A stretch of 64,000 nt of DNA from Embleya sp040605455 (GTDB lineage Bacteria; Actinomycetota; Actinomycetes; Streptomycetales; Streptomycetaceae): positions 1-64,000 of the forward strand of contig NZ_JBEXCV010000002.1 of NCBI RefSeq assembly GCF_040605455.1, in the 5' to 3' direction. Made by a program: the position numbers and the translations under genes. Shown one piece after another: positions 18,244 through 28,646 of the stretch (its first letter is position 1; the number at the start of each line of letters is the position of its first letter). Below the pieces are notes generated by a model. It was not told the DNA's origin. It ran no database searches and saw only the letters and a program-made list of their open reading frames with translations.

Positions 18244-18534
18244 TCAGACCAGGTCGTTCTTGAACAGGTCGTGGTCGGTCAGCAGCTTCTCCAGGCGCGC
18301 CTGGTCCACCCGGCTGACCACGGCCTCACTCTCCTGCCGGTCCCGGACGACCTTGGCGATGGTGATGCTGGACGTCACGACGTACAGCACGCCGAGACCG
18401 AGGAAGGCCCGGATCCAGCGGTCCACCGGCAGGTAGACGATGCCGACCAGAACCGCGCTCACGGACACGCCGAAGGACAGCGCGGCCTGGACGAAGAAGC
18501 CATGGGTGTTGTTGGTGCGCAGCGGCGATGTCAT
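18244..18534 (-). CDS. small membrane protein, YiaA/YiaB-like two-helix family
   Basis: This is a 96-residue protein with two adjacent membrane helices (about residues 10-30 and 37-58; AALSFGVSVSAVLVGIVYL and AFLGLGVLYVVTSSITIA). A charged C-terminal tail follows (VVRDRQESEAVVSRVDQARLEK), probably helical. The pattern fits the YiaAB family of unknown function. The start is ATG 18534 without a clear ribosome-binding site. It stands alone between hrpA and lon. Confidence 0.75.
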   Translation of the reverse strand: MTSPLRTNNTHGFFVQAALSFGVSVSAVLVGIVYLPVDRWIRAFLGLGVLYVVTSSITIAKVVRDRQESEAVVSRVDQARLEKLLTDHDLFKNDLV

Positions 18535-18692
18535 GGCAACAGTGTTGGGCCGGACGGGTGTCGCGCACATGAGTACGTGTACTCAAGAAGACGGCCTTCG
18601 GGCGGACGCGCAAAGGCCGTAGGCCGCACATCGTTCTCGATCAGGCCGTGCGATCGAAATTCGCCGCCGACCGAATGTGCCGCTCCGGGTCG

Positions 18693-18733
18693 AAAAATGC
18701 CGCGCGAGCCGCCTGGTGGGCGGCTCGCGCGGC
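18693..18733 (-). terminator. intrinsic terminator of lon
   Basis: GCCGCGCGAGCCGCC (18699-18713) and its perfect inverted copy (18719-18733) form a 15-base stem with the loop TGGTG. In the direction of lon it is followed by T-C-rich bases including five T in a row (18697-18693). This is a complete stem-plus-U-tract terminator, uncommon in such a GC-rich genome. Confidence 0.85.
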
Positions 18734-18754
18734 AGCGGGTGGGCCGACGTGGGG

Positions 18755-21172
<2,418 letters not shown>

Positions 21173-21204
21173 GTCATGCCCCTCAGGTAGCCACAGTCGA
21201 AAAA

Positions 21205-21225
21205 GTTGCGCTGCACTGACTCAAG
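21205..21225. promoter_or_regulatory. HAIR-like element (HspR operator) upstream of lon
   Basis: GTTGCGC, seven bases, then ACTCAAG resembles the HspR box CTTGAGT-N7-ACTCAAG: one perfect half and four of seven in the other. It lies about 33-53 bases upstream of the lon start. In Streptomyces lividans lon is known to be repressed by HspR. Confidence 0.55.
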
Positions 21226-21295
21226 AAACAAGAGCCCCTCTTTGTTCCCCCGCCCTCCCAAGACCCTGTTCGCCGTGAGCGAAGCTGTCCTTTGA

Positions 21296-21721
21296 CGCGG
21301 ATCTCTTCGCTTTGCGGACTACTTCGCCCGCTGTGAGGACGGCACGGCGGTGGTGGTGGACTGCCGTCCGGCGGATCGGCGCAAGCCGCGGGACGTGGCG
21401 AAGTTCGAGGCGACGCGGGCGACCTGTGCTCAGGTGGGGTGGGACTTCCGGCTGGTGGGGGCGCCGGACGCGATCGTGGTACGCAATCTGCGCTGGCCGG
21501 CGGGTTACCGTCACCCTCGGCACCGGCTGGAATCCGTGGCCGCCGAGCTGCCGGCGGCGTTCGTCGAGCCACAGCCGCTGATGGCGGTGGCCTCGGCGGT
21601 GGGGGATCCGATCAGGGTGCTGCCGGTGCTGTTCCACCGGCTGGGGTCACACGAGTTGACGGCGGAGGTGTCGGTGTCGCTGCATGCCTTCTCGCCGGTG
21701 TCGGCAGGGGTGCGGCTGTGA
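21296..21721 (+). pseudogene. 5'-truncated TnsA-like transposase endonuclease subunit
   Basis: An open stretch begins right after an in-frame TGA at 21293-21295. It encodes about 140 residues: FADYFARCEDGTAVVVDCRP near the start, then FEATRATCAQVGWDFRLVG and AGYRHPRH. This matches the C-terminal two thirds of actinobacterial TnsA-like heteromeric transposase endonuclease subunits. TnsA cuts the 5' ends of Tn7-like elements. The N-terminal part and the partner TnsB/TnsC genes are missing, so this is a remnant. It lies directly behind the lon promoter region. GTG 21350 could start a shorter protein but lacks a good ribosome-binding site. Confidence 0.65.
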
Positions 21722-21820
21722 CGGCCGGGCGGGGCTCGCGCAGTCGACCCGGAGTGGCCTTTCGCGGTGGCGGGCCGAACCGGCGCCTCCGCTGTCGGTG
21801 TCCGCCGCTAGCCTCCGGCC

Positions 21821-22330
21821 GTGGGCATGATCGGGGAGTACCGGCTGACACCCGCCGAGCTGGAGCGGGCGATCCTCGACCGGGAATGGGCCCGGGATTT
21901 CGTCGACGACCTGATCGACGCCGAGTTGCACGAGCGGCCCGACCCGGCGGAAGCCCGATCGCACAACACCGACAAGGCGTGGGACGCGCTCGGCTTCCTC
22001 ACCCGCCGCATCGGCTTCGCCGTCGACATCGTCCACGGTGAGGAGACAATGCCCTGGGATGGGGACGAGGACGACTGGAGCCACGGCCCGCCGCGCTATC
22101 TCACCCCGGAACACGTTCGGGCGGCCGCCGAGGAATTGTCCGCGACCCCCGGTGACCGGCTCGTCGCGGGCGTCGGCCCGGCCGATCTGGTGCGCGCGGA
22201 GGTCTATCCGGCCTTCGTCTGGGAGCGGGCCGAATCCCTCGACTACGCCACCGGGCACTACGCGGCGCTCACCGTCTTCGTCCGGTCCGCGGCCAGGGCC
22301 GGCGACGCCGTACTCGTCTGGCTGTCCTGA
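21821..22330 (+). CDS. DUF1877 (YfbM-like) protein
   Basis: This is a 169-residue soluble protein. The opening GMIGEYRLTPAELERAI and the HNTDKAWDALGFLTRRIG segment near residues 51-66 are typical of DUF1877, whose function is unknown. The C-terminal LDYATGHYAALTVFVRSAARAGDAVLVWL also fits. It starts with GTG 21821. The next gene, an acetyltransferase, follows in the same direction but with a 139-base gap. Confidence 0.85.
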   Translation: MGMIGEYRLTPAELERAILDREWARDFVDDLIDAELHERPDPAEARSHNTDKAWDALGFLTRRIGFAVDIVHGEETMPWDGDEDDWSHGPPRYLTPEHVRAAAEELSATPGDRLVAGVGPADLVRAEVYPAFVWERAESLDYATGHYAALTVFVRSAARAGDAVLVWLS

Positions 22331-22469
22331 CTTCGTGCGATCCGGCCGTGTGCGCCCGGCGAGGTCCGCGGATTGGGCGCAGTGGGTGAATTCGGCGGGT
22401 GGCTCTTACGTCGTGGCCGGGTGGGGCGGAAGAATCGTTCGACTCGATACGAGGGGGCGAATCCTGTCA

Positions 22470-23021
22470 GTGAGCGACGTCTTTCCTGAACGTGTTCTGC
22501 ATACGGGCTCGATCACACTGCGGCCGTTCACCGCCGATGATGTCGAGGACAACCGAACCGCCTGCGCGGACGAGGTGGTCCAACGATGGTTACCGCTGCC
22601 CCGGCCGTACACCGTCGAGGCATCCGTCGACTGGTGTACGAAAAGGGCGCACACCCTGCGCGAGTCGGGCGACGGTATCCATTTCGCAATCACCGACCCG
22701 GCCGACGGCCGGCTCCTCGGAGCCGTCGGGCTCAAGCGGGCCGACTGGCACGAACTGGTCAGCGAGGTGGGCTATTGGGTCGCGCCCTGGGCTCGCGGAC
22801 GCGGGATCGCCGCCCAGGCCACCCGTGCGCTCGGGCACTGGCTGCTGACCGAGCAAGGCTTCGAACGCCTCGAACTCAAAGCCGCCGTCGGGAACATCCC
22901 CTCGCGCAAGACGGCCATCAAGGCGGGCCTGCACCGGGAGGGCATCCTGCGCAACGCCGGCCGCCTCCACACCGGGAGGGTCGACGTCGTGTTGTACTCG
23001 CTGACCCCATCCGACCTGTAG
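22470..23021 (+). CDS. GNAT-family N-acetyltransferase (RimJ/RimL type)
   Basis: This is a 183-residue enzyme. SITLRPFTADDVEDN opens the fold, EVGYWVAPWARGRGIAAQATRAL supplies the acetyl-CoA-binding RGRGIA motif, and FERLELKAAVGNIPSRKTAIKAGLHREGILRN is typical of the RimJ/RimL branch. Such enzymes acetylate protein N-termini, amino acids or antibiotics. The GTG at 22470 is preceded by GAGGGGG at a rather long distance. The substrate is unknown. Confidence 0.87.
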   Translation: MSDVFPERVLHTGSITLRPFTADDVEDNRTACADEVVQRWLPLPRPYTVEASVDWCTKRAHTLRESGDGIHFAITDPADGRLLGAVGLKRADWHELVSEVGYWVAPWARGRGIAAQATRALGHWLLTEQGFERLELKAAVGNIPSRKTAIKAGLHREGILRNAGRLHTGRVDVVLYSLTPSDL

Positions 23022-23140
23022 GCCGGGACGACGGGCGTGATCGCCGACGCGTTGCCTCCGATGCGGGCGGCGGATCTCGGCCGCGGGTGGTGTCGTACGG
23101 GCAATGCGGTTGGTTGATGGGGTAGTTCAGGTACCGGCTT

Positions 23141-23178
23141 CGGTGTGTCGGGGAGTCGCTTGCGAACCCGACACACCG
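23141..23178. terminator. 12-base perfect hairpin in a 680-base gene-free stretch
   Basis: CGGTGTGTCGGG (23141-23152) and CCCGACACACCG (23167-23178) form a perfect stem with a 14-base loop, about 120 bases past the acetyltransferase stop. It could be its terminator. The rest of the gap 23022-23705 shows no coding signal that I trust; small open frames there have no family features. Confidence 0.5.
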
Positions 23179-23705
23179 GTCGAGCTGATCGGCGCGTGTG
23201 GGTGACCCGAACTCGGATGTCGGATGTCGGGCGAGCTTCGGCAGCGGCTGCTGTGCCGCCCGGTCTGGTCACGAGGTCATGGCCGAGACCACCCTCCGGG
23301 TCGGTCGGTGGGCGCCGAACGATCTCGGCCCACCTCGTCTGCGGACCAAGCATCTCGCGCCCCATCGAGCGCCCCACCGGGTCGCCCCGTGCGGCGAATT
23401 CCCTTGGCGGGCCCCGACGCAGCACGGTGACGCACCCGCGCGGACGCCACGGCGTGCACCTGCACGCACGGCGCCCGCGCGACGCCCGGCCGGTCGGCAT
23501 GTCTGCGGCCTGCGCAAAGGACTCCCCGCAAGACCTAGAACGCGTGGAAGGTGACGCACCCGCGACGGAGCACGAAGCGCACCGGCGGCGGATGCGTGGC
23601 GGAAGGACGTTGACGGCGGGATACCGCCAGACCCGGTGTGGTGCCGGCGGTTGTACTGGGACGCCCCGCTGTCGGGGTCTCACCCACATCGCCGAAAGGA
23701 ACGTC

Positions 23706-24362
23706 ATGCCCGTCACCACCGGATCCGAGGAGCCCACGACCGGCCGGGCCGGCGCGCCTTGGCAGGAGCAGGAACGACGACAGCGACAGCGACGGCGGGG
23801 ACGAGCCGGGCAGGAACAGGAGCAAGAACCCCGGCAGTACTGGCCGGCCGTCGTGTGTCTGTCGCTCGGGATCTTCGCGATCGTGACGCCGTTCCTGGAG
23901 CAGGTCACCCACGTGGAGCGGGGGCTGATCGGTGCCTACCTGCTGACCTTCGGCGTGGCCGGCATCGTCGGCAACTTTGTCGCGGGCGCGACCATGGTGC
24001 GCAGGCTGCGCGCGACGTTCGTCACGTGTGCGGTGCTGATCGCCGTCGCCACACTGCTGTTCCCGCTCCTGGGTCGGTGGGATGCGGGCGCGATCGGCCT
24101 GCTCGTGGTGTGGGGTCTGGCCTACGGCGCCGTCCCCGCCTGCTCCCAAACCTGGTTCGCCCGCTCCGCCCCCCAGTCCCAAGAGGCCGCCATGGTCGTC
24201 TTCACGTCGTCCTTCCAACTCACCCTCGCCACCGGCGCACTCCTCGGCGGAGCCGTGGCGGACGCCACGTCCTCGCAGACGGTCATGCTGTGCGCCGGCG
24301 CGATCGCCCTCACGATGGTCGCCACGGTCGGCGGCTTGGGTCGACCCGCGCCTCGATCCTGA
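23706..24362 (+). pseudogene. MFS (DHA1) transporter with a large internal in-frame deletion
   Basis: The frame is 218 residues; the family normally has about 400. ATG 23706 follows GAAAGGA well. Residues 1-45 are a polar N-terminus, and residues 46-60 (WPAVVCLSLGIFAIV) look like the first membrane helix of DHA1 transporters. The sequence then jumps at residue 61 to TPFLEQVTHV, which in this family belongs to helix 7-8. The rest runs through to the C-terminus, with NFVAGATMVRRLR and FARSAPQSQEAAM. Helices 2-6 and part of 7 are therefore missing without a frameshift. A product could be made, but transport is unlikely. Confidence 0.7.
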
Positions 24363-24395
24363 CCCACACGCGGCACCATCTTCGCGAGGAGACCT

Positions 24396-24443
24396 ATGAA
24401 CGCCATCAGTTTCGAGGCCGTACCTTCCCATGTCCGGCGATAA
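24396..24443 (+). pseudogene. broken 5' end of a gene at the island boundary
   Basis: A very good ribosome-binding site, GAGGAGA (24386-24392), stands before ATG 24396. The frame reads MNAISFEAVP and stops after 15 codons at a TAA. It lies at the point where GC content drops into the HipA/DUF262 island. I read it as the first codons of a chromosomal gene (perhaps an oxidoreductase) whose remainder was lost when the island arrived. It is too short to name. Confidence 0.4.
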
Positions 24444-24466
24444 TCAAGCACCAGCGGCCGGCCTCG

Positions 24467-25729
24467 CTATAGAACTCCCAACGCCTCTGTCTGCCGATCG
24501 ATCCATTCGCAAATTCCTGTGCGGAGTTCTGGATTCACAGCGAGCAGATGTTCAAAATCAGACCACTGCTCCCGCACGCGCCGCGCAGTGTCCATGGCAA
24601 CGGTTACGAGATCGACATCGACACGACCCAAACGACGTTCAAGCCGCTCCTGAAGTCGGGAAAAGGAACCGAGTCGAACGTCGGCGAATCGCTTGCTCCC
24701 ATCAAAGCTGAGCCCGAAGTCCTCAGGATCTCCGCTGGGCGCATAGGGCGCCGTGGACACCAGATCGTATGCCGGAGAGAGCGTCGGCGTTCTCCGATCC
24801 CGGTAGATGAGGGACCAGTTCTTCAGATGCGCATCCCCATTGCCGATCACAGCATGGAAGGTGATTCTGCGGACTGCCTCAGAAAGGGCTTCCGTGTCGT
24901 GACCGCGATAAGCCAAGGCAGCAACCGTCTCAAAGGTTCCCTCGTATTTTGAGTGTGAATACTTTTCACGAACTTGCGCAAAGTCTTCAATATGGATGGC
25001 GGCACGGTCTTCACGGGAAAGCCGATCAAACCGACGAACTGCATACGCCCATTCTTCGGCATTCGGCCACATCCTCGGGGGAAGACCGTCAAGCTCCTCT
25101 CGATGAACAAGTCGCACATCCGGAACCTCGATACCAACCTCGCGAGCCAGCGACATCATGGCGTATTCATTGCGTGGTACATCCGGGTGGCGGTGGTCTG
25201 GAAATTTCACCAACCAATCACCGTGTACCCCAGCCGCAGGAACGGTAAGACGATCACCTTGTGCAAGCATGGAGAACTTGAGCGCGATCCCTGCCAGGGA
25301 AAATCGCCAAGGTGAGTCCGTGCTGATCGGACGCAGAGCTCCAGAAGCCTCGCTACCGTCGCCATCCGGCCATTCCCAGTACTCATCCGGCCCGTCGGCA
25401 AGCATTACCTGCACCGCGCCTGGAAGATCGTGCCCAACCTGAGCAAGCAATTCCATTTCTCGATCGATTGACACGCCTCGATCTTGGGCAACCCACTCCC
25501 GCAAGGGACCTTCGGGCAAGAGGTTGGAAAACCAGATGGGGAGGCGCAGTGCCGATGCGTATGGAGATCTCAAATTCTCTTCGAACCGAAGACCGAGGAC
25601 GGGGCGCTTCGGATCATTCAAATATGATTCATTGAATGTGAAGCGAGTATAGTCACCTTTTTGACACAGAGTACCAATCCTGAATCCATACAGCAGGACC
25701 GCATAGTATTTCTCCTCAAGCTTACTCAT
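24467..25729 (-). CDS. HipA-like serine/threonine kinase (toxin-type), partner of DUF262 protein
   Basis: This is a 420-residue protein. FSNLLPEGPLREWV at 67-80 matches the HipA N-terminal domain. FSLAGIALKFSM (143-154) holds Ser144 in the place of the autophosphorylated Ser150 of E. coli HipA. LVKFP (173-177) gives the ATP-binding Lys175, GNGDAHLKN (296-304) gives catalytic Asp299 and Asn304, and YDLVST gives Asp322. The kinase thus looks intact. HipA kinases phosphorylate tRNA synthetases or other targets and stop growth; they are normally held by a HipB DNA-binding antitoxin. No hipB is present here. The gene overlaps the DUF262 gene by ATGA. Lines I counted are about 48-58% GC, far below the neighbours. 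Confidence 0.88.
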   Translation of the reverse strand: MSKLEEKYYAVLLYGFRIGTLCQKGDYTRFTFNESYLNDPKRPVLGLRFEENLRSPYASALRLPIWFSNLLPEGPLREWVAQDRGVSIDREMELLAQVGHDLPGAVQVMLADGPDEYWEWPDGDGSEASGALRPISTDSPWRFSLAGIALKFSMLAQGDRLTVPAAGVHGDWLVKFPDHRHPDVPRNEYAMMSLAREVGIEVPDVRLVHREELDGLPPRMWPNAEEWAYAVRRFDRLSREDRAAIHIEDFAQVREKYSHSKYEGTFETVAALAYRGHDTEALSEAVRRITFHAVIGNGDAHLKNWSLIYRDRRTPTLSPAYDLVSTAPYAPSGDPEDFGLSFDGSKRFADVRLGSFSRLQERLERRLGRVDVDLVTVAMDTARRVREQWSDFEHLLAVNPELRTGICEWIDRQTEALGVL

Positions 25730-27432
25730 TCGCCTACGCCATCCAACTCATCGAGATCGTCGAGATCCAGCAGGCCCAATGCCGGCGTGTCCTCATATCC
25801 CCACTCAGCCATGCGATCGAGAAAAGCGTGCAACTGGCGCTTGATCGCTTCCTGTCGTCGGGACAGGAAGCGGTTTCGTTCACCTCGGGCGAGCAAGTCG
25901 GCCCCGGTGCGATCGAGACAATGCGACGCCAACACCGCTTCCCAAGTCTCATCGTCAAGGTTCATGGGCTGGTGACCGAGCAGCCAGGGAATCTCACCCA
26001 CCGGGTCGGTCTCACTGGGTAGGAAGAGGCGGTTCGCAGCAAGAAACTGTTGCTGCGGTGTGAGTCCACGCGGAAAGATTCGGTAGGCAACGGTGGCAGC
26101 CGTCGTCTGATCGCCAAGCAGGTTGGTGAGATCCTGAGTATCGAACGGTTCGCCTGTGACCAATGAGCGGGGCCCGAGTGACCACCACGCACTAAGTACG
26201 ATTTTCGCAGTGGCTTCGTTGGTCTTGAACCTTTCCGAATTGGGCACGGTCGGCCGAGCCTCGACCATAGCCTCCATCAAACCTCTGATAGATCCATGCT
26301 CATCACCTTTCTTGATACGAGCCGATAGCGCCCGGCCGAACTGAGTGAAACTTCCCTTGAACACAGCAGGACCGGATACTGCAACTCGCCAGTAGAGGCG
26401 CCGCAGCAGACGCAGTGTATTTGGATCGGGATCCGGGAAGTGCGCAAAGAACCGGGTGAGAACGACGAGAAGAGCACGATAAACAAGCAGTGCCAAATGC
26501 GGAACACCCGCATGCTTCTGGAGAAACTCGACCGCCCGCACGAGGGCTTCCTCACCCTGGATATATGCAGTATCGCGATCTTCCCCCAGAAATTCTGCAG
26601 CCGTGCGACGGCCCGCCGGGTCAAACTCACTTCTGATGTCTCTGGCGGGATCAGGGCCACGGCGCGCAAGAATCGACGACAGAATGGTATCCGTGTCGAT
26701 GGTCCCAAATCCGGTGCGATCCGCCACACGGTCCGCTATCCGTGACAGGGAAAGTCGATCCTCGGCTCCGGATTCGGGCCCCGCAAAGAGGGCCGAGAAG
26801 ATCTCGGCCCGACTAAGCCGCTTTCCATAATTGTTCATCCGGTCGAAAATATCAGTGAGAATCTTCTCATCGTCCTGGCGGACCAAGTAGGCAGGGACTT
26901 TGAACTGGCGCAGAATCTTTGCAACTCGCTGCGCTTCCTTGAAGTATTCGGAAGCCCCTCGCCCTTCAGTGGCAAACCACTCGATAAGCTTCTCCAGGTC
27001 GAAAAGAACGGGAAGCGGGATGTATTGCGACCCCAAGATCTTCGGCTGCGGAATGAACTGACGCTCCGCCAAATCATAGTAAATGCTGAATGGTGCATTC
27101 TGATGACCTTCCGAATGCAAGGCATTCGCAAGGCTGGTAATACGCTGCTGGCCATCGACAACCCAGAGAGTTTCCTCATATGCAGGAGCATCAATAGAAA
27201 GTCGACCCAGGATAAGGGCCTGAGCGGGAGATCTCCGCACCCACAGCAAAAGACTCCCAATAGGGTAGCCTTTGACAATGCTATCGAAGAGTCGAATTAC
27301 ATCCTGAGTCGTCCAACGAAAGTCTCGCTGGAAATGTGGTACGCGGACTCTTCCCATCCAGGCATCCGCCACGAGATCTTCCAGATCGAACGTCGTCGCA
27401 CTCGGTTGAGTCTCCAGTCCTGCAGTTCCCAT
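25726..27432 (-). CDS. DUF262 (GmrSD-N-like / ParB-fold) protein, first gene of the HipA operon
   Basis: This is a 568-residue protein. The DUF262 core is clear: VPHFQRDFRW at 31-40, SIVKGYPIGSLLLW at 51-64, VVDGQQRITSL at 91-101 and DIFDRMNNYGKRLSRAEIF at 194-212. This domain has a ParB-like fold, binds or hydrolyses NTP, and occurs in GmrSD-type modification-dependent nucleases and several phage defence systems. I see no HNH (DUF1524) motif in the C-terminal part, so it may lack its own nuclease. The C-terminus is helical and charged (RRQEAIKRQLHAFLDRMAEWG). It is co-translated with the HipA-like kinase. The base composition suggests transfer. Its role, sensor or restraint for the kinase, is inferred. 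Confidence 0.88.
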   Translation of the reverse strand: MGTAGLETQPSATTFDLEDLVADAWMGRVRVPHFQRDFRWTTQDVIRLFDSIVKGYPIGSLLLWVRRSPAQALILGRLSIDAPAYEETLWVVDGQQRITSLANALHSEGHQNAPFSIYYDLAERQFIPQPKILGSQYIPLPVLFDLEKLIEWFATEGRGASEYFKEAQRVAKILRQFKVPAYLVRQDDEKILTDIFDRMNNYGKRLSRAEIFSALFAGPESGAEDRLSLSRIADRVADRTGFGTIDTDTILSSILARRGPDPARDIRSEFDPAGRRTAAEFLGEDRDTAYIQGEEALVRAVEFLQKHAGVPHLALLVYRALLVVLTRFFAHFPDPDPNTLRLLRRLYWRVAVSGPAVFKGSFTQFGRALSARIKKGDEHGSIRGLMEAMVEARPTVPNSERFKTNEATAKIVLSAWWSLGPRSLVTGEPFDTQDLTNLLGDQTTAATVAYRIFPRGLTPQQQFLAANRLFLPSETDPVGEIPWLLGHQPMNLDDETWEAVLASHCLDRTGADLLARGERNRFLSRRQEAIKRQLHAFLDRMAEWGYEDTPALGLLDLDDLDELDGVGE

Positions 27433-27482
27433 GCTTCTTGCCTCTCGGAGAGATCTACGTCACCAGAGTGGAGGGGCGCGCA

Positions 27483-27509
27483 CCGAACGGCAAACACGTT
27501 GCCGTTCGG
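27483..27509. promoter_or_regulatory. perfect 11-base inverted repeat upstream of the DUF262-HipA operon
   Basis: CCGAACGGCAA (27483-27493) and TTGCCGTTCGG (27499-27509) are exact inverted copies with spacer ACACG. It lies 51-77 bases upstream of the DUF262 start. Size and place fit an operator or a leader hairpin. The gap 27433-27949 otherwise has no convincing gene; small open frames on both strands show no family features. Confidence 0.55.
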
Positions 27510-27543
27510 AACACGGCCCATGAGCAACGCCGCACACGTACAA

Positions 27544-27561
27544 CGAGCCGGCGCCGGCTCG
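27544..27561. promoter_or_regulatory. 18-base perfect palindrome
   Basis: CGAGCCGGCGCCGGCTCG is fully self-complementary. It is 112-129 bases upstream of the DUF262 start. It may be a second binding site for a regulator of the island or the stem of a cruciform or terminator. Confidence 0.45.
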
Positions 27562-27844
27562 CACCAGCCCAGTCTGTCGCACTCACCTGACCAAGACCGA
27601 ACGACAGCTTTTGAAACAGTCGCGCATGTCGGACGCCGTCAACGGTGAGTACGCACCACGCATCGTCGTTCGCACGTCCAGCCTCGCCGTATGGATACAT
27701 CCCGACAAGCCAACCCACGGCGCGCTCATGCCCCACCACACCAACAGCGTCCATGTGCCAGAACAGGTGTGCTCTCACCTGATTCGGTTCTTCGGGGGCG
27801 CCGTCAATGATGACGGAAGGCCGGAAGTTCCGGAAGGACTGGGC

Positions 27845-27875
27845 TTGACCTCAAGTTGACTTCAACTTCTAACGT
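27845..27875 (+). promoter_or_regulatory. MerR/SoxR-type promoter of the FMN reductase gene
   Basis: TTGACC (27845-27850) and TAACGT (27870-27875) are separated by 19 bases, the over-long spacing used by MerR-family activators. The spacer carries the dyad AAGTTGA-CT-TCAACTT (27854-27869), and CCTCAAGTT resembles a SoxR half site. The start codon is 74 bases further on. No MerR or SoxR gene is adjacent. Confidence 0.6.
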
Positions 27876-27949
27876 CTTCGTCAGGCGTTCGGAGGGAGCA
27901 CTTTCGGGGCCACGCAGCACAGTTCGCGCTTCTCTTCTTGGGGGATTCC

Positions 27950-28549
27950 ATGAGCATCACCACGCACACGAGCACCGACGCCTTCCGGCTGGCCGTGATC
28001 GTCGGCAGCACCCGCGAAGGCCGCTTCGCCCCCGTCGTGTCCAACTGGTTCGCCGCCACGGCCGAGCGGCACGGGGACTTCGAGGTGGACATCATCGACC
28101 TGGCGCACGACCGGCTGCCCGATGTGTGGGCTCCGATGGGCAGCGAACCCGCCGCCGTGGTCGCCGCGGTGGGCGCTCGGCTGGCCGCCGCGGACGCGTT
28201 CGTGGTGGTCACGCCCGAGTACAACCACAGCTTCCCGGCCGGGCTGAAGAACATGATCGATCTGTTCCGCAGCGAATGGCAGGGCAAGCCGGTCGGCTTC
28301 GTGTCCTACGGCGGCATCTCCGGTGGCCTGCGCGCGGTCGAGCAACTGCGCCTGGTCTTCGCCGAGCAGCACATGGTCACCACCCGGGACGGGCTCGCCT
28401 TCCCGATGGCCTGGGAGAAGTTCGACGCGGAGGGGCGGCCGGTCGACGTCGCGGGCACCGAGGCCGCCGCCAAGGTGATGCTCGATCAGCTCGCCTGGTG
28501 GAGCGAGGCCACCCGGTCCACGCGCGTGCGCCGCCCGTACGGCGTCTGA
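27950..28549 (+). CDS. NADPH-dependent FMN reductase family protein
   Basis: This is a 199-residue flavodoxin-like enzyme. GSTREGRFAP near 19-28 forms the FMN phosphate loop, and TPEYNHSFPAGLKNMID near 86-102 is the family hallmark. Members reduce FMN, quinones or azo dyes with NADPH. It is placed behind a SoxR/MerR-type promoter, so redox-cycling compounds may induce it. The start is ATG 27950 after GGGGGA; upstream TTG 27938 is unlikely. The AT-richer island lies immediately to the left and the FMN reductase itself has normal composition. Confidence 0.92.
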   Translation: MSITTHTSTDAFRLAVIVGSTREGRFAPVVSNWFAATAERHGDFEVDIIDLAHDRLPDVWAPMGSEPAAVVAAVGARLAAADAFVVVTPEYNHSFPAGLKNMIDLFRSEWQGKPVGFVSYGGISGGLRAVEQLRLVFAEQHMVTTRDGLAFPMAWEKFDAEGRPVDVAGTEAAAKVMLDQLAWWSEATRSTRVRRPYGV

Positions 28550-28646
28550 ACGCCGGCTCCCGACGCGGTCGCAGCGCGGCTCGCGGGGCGAGGTAGGCCC
28601 GCGCTCCGGTGGCCATCGGCGCGAAGTCGGCCACTGCCGGGGCGGG

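Noticed and set aside
23145..23705. N-terminal extension of the MFS frame back to 23145
   Set aside because: The extension is Arg/Pro/Gly-rich noise; ATG 23706 has a good ribosome-binding site and a family-like N-terminus.
27455..27859. Small ORFs on both strands between DUF262 and the FMN reductase gene
   Set aside because: No ribosome-binding site or family feature supports either one; a possible antitoxin was considered but nothing resembles HipB or another helix-turn-helix.
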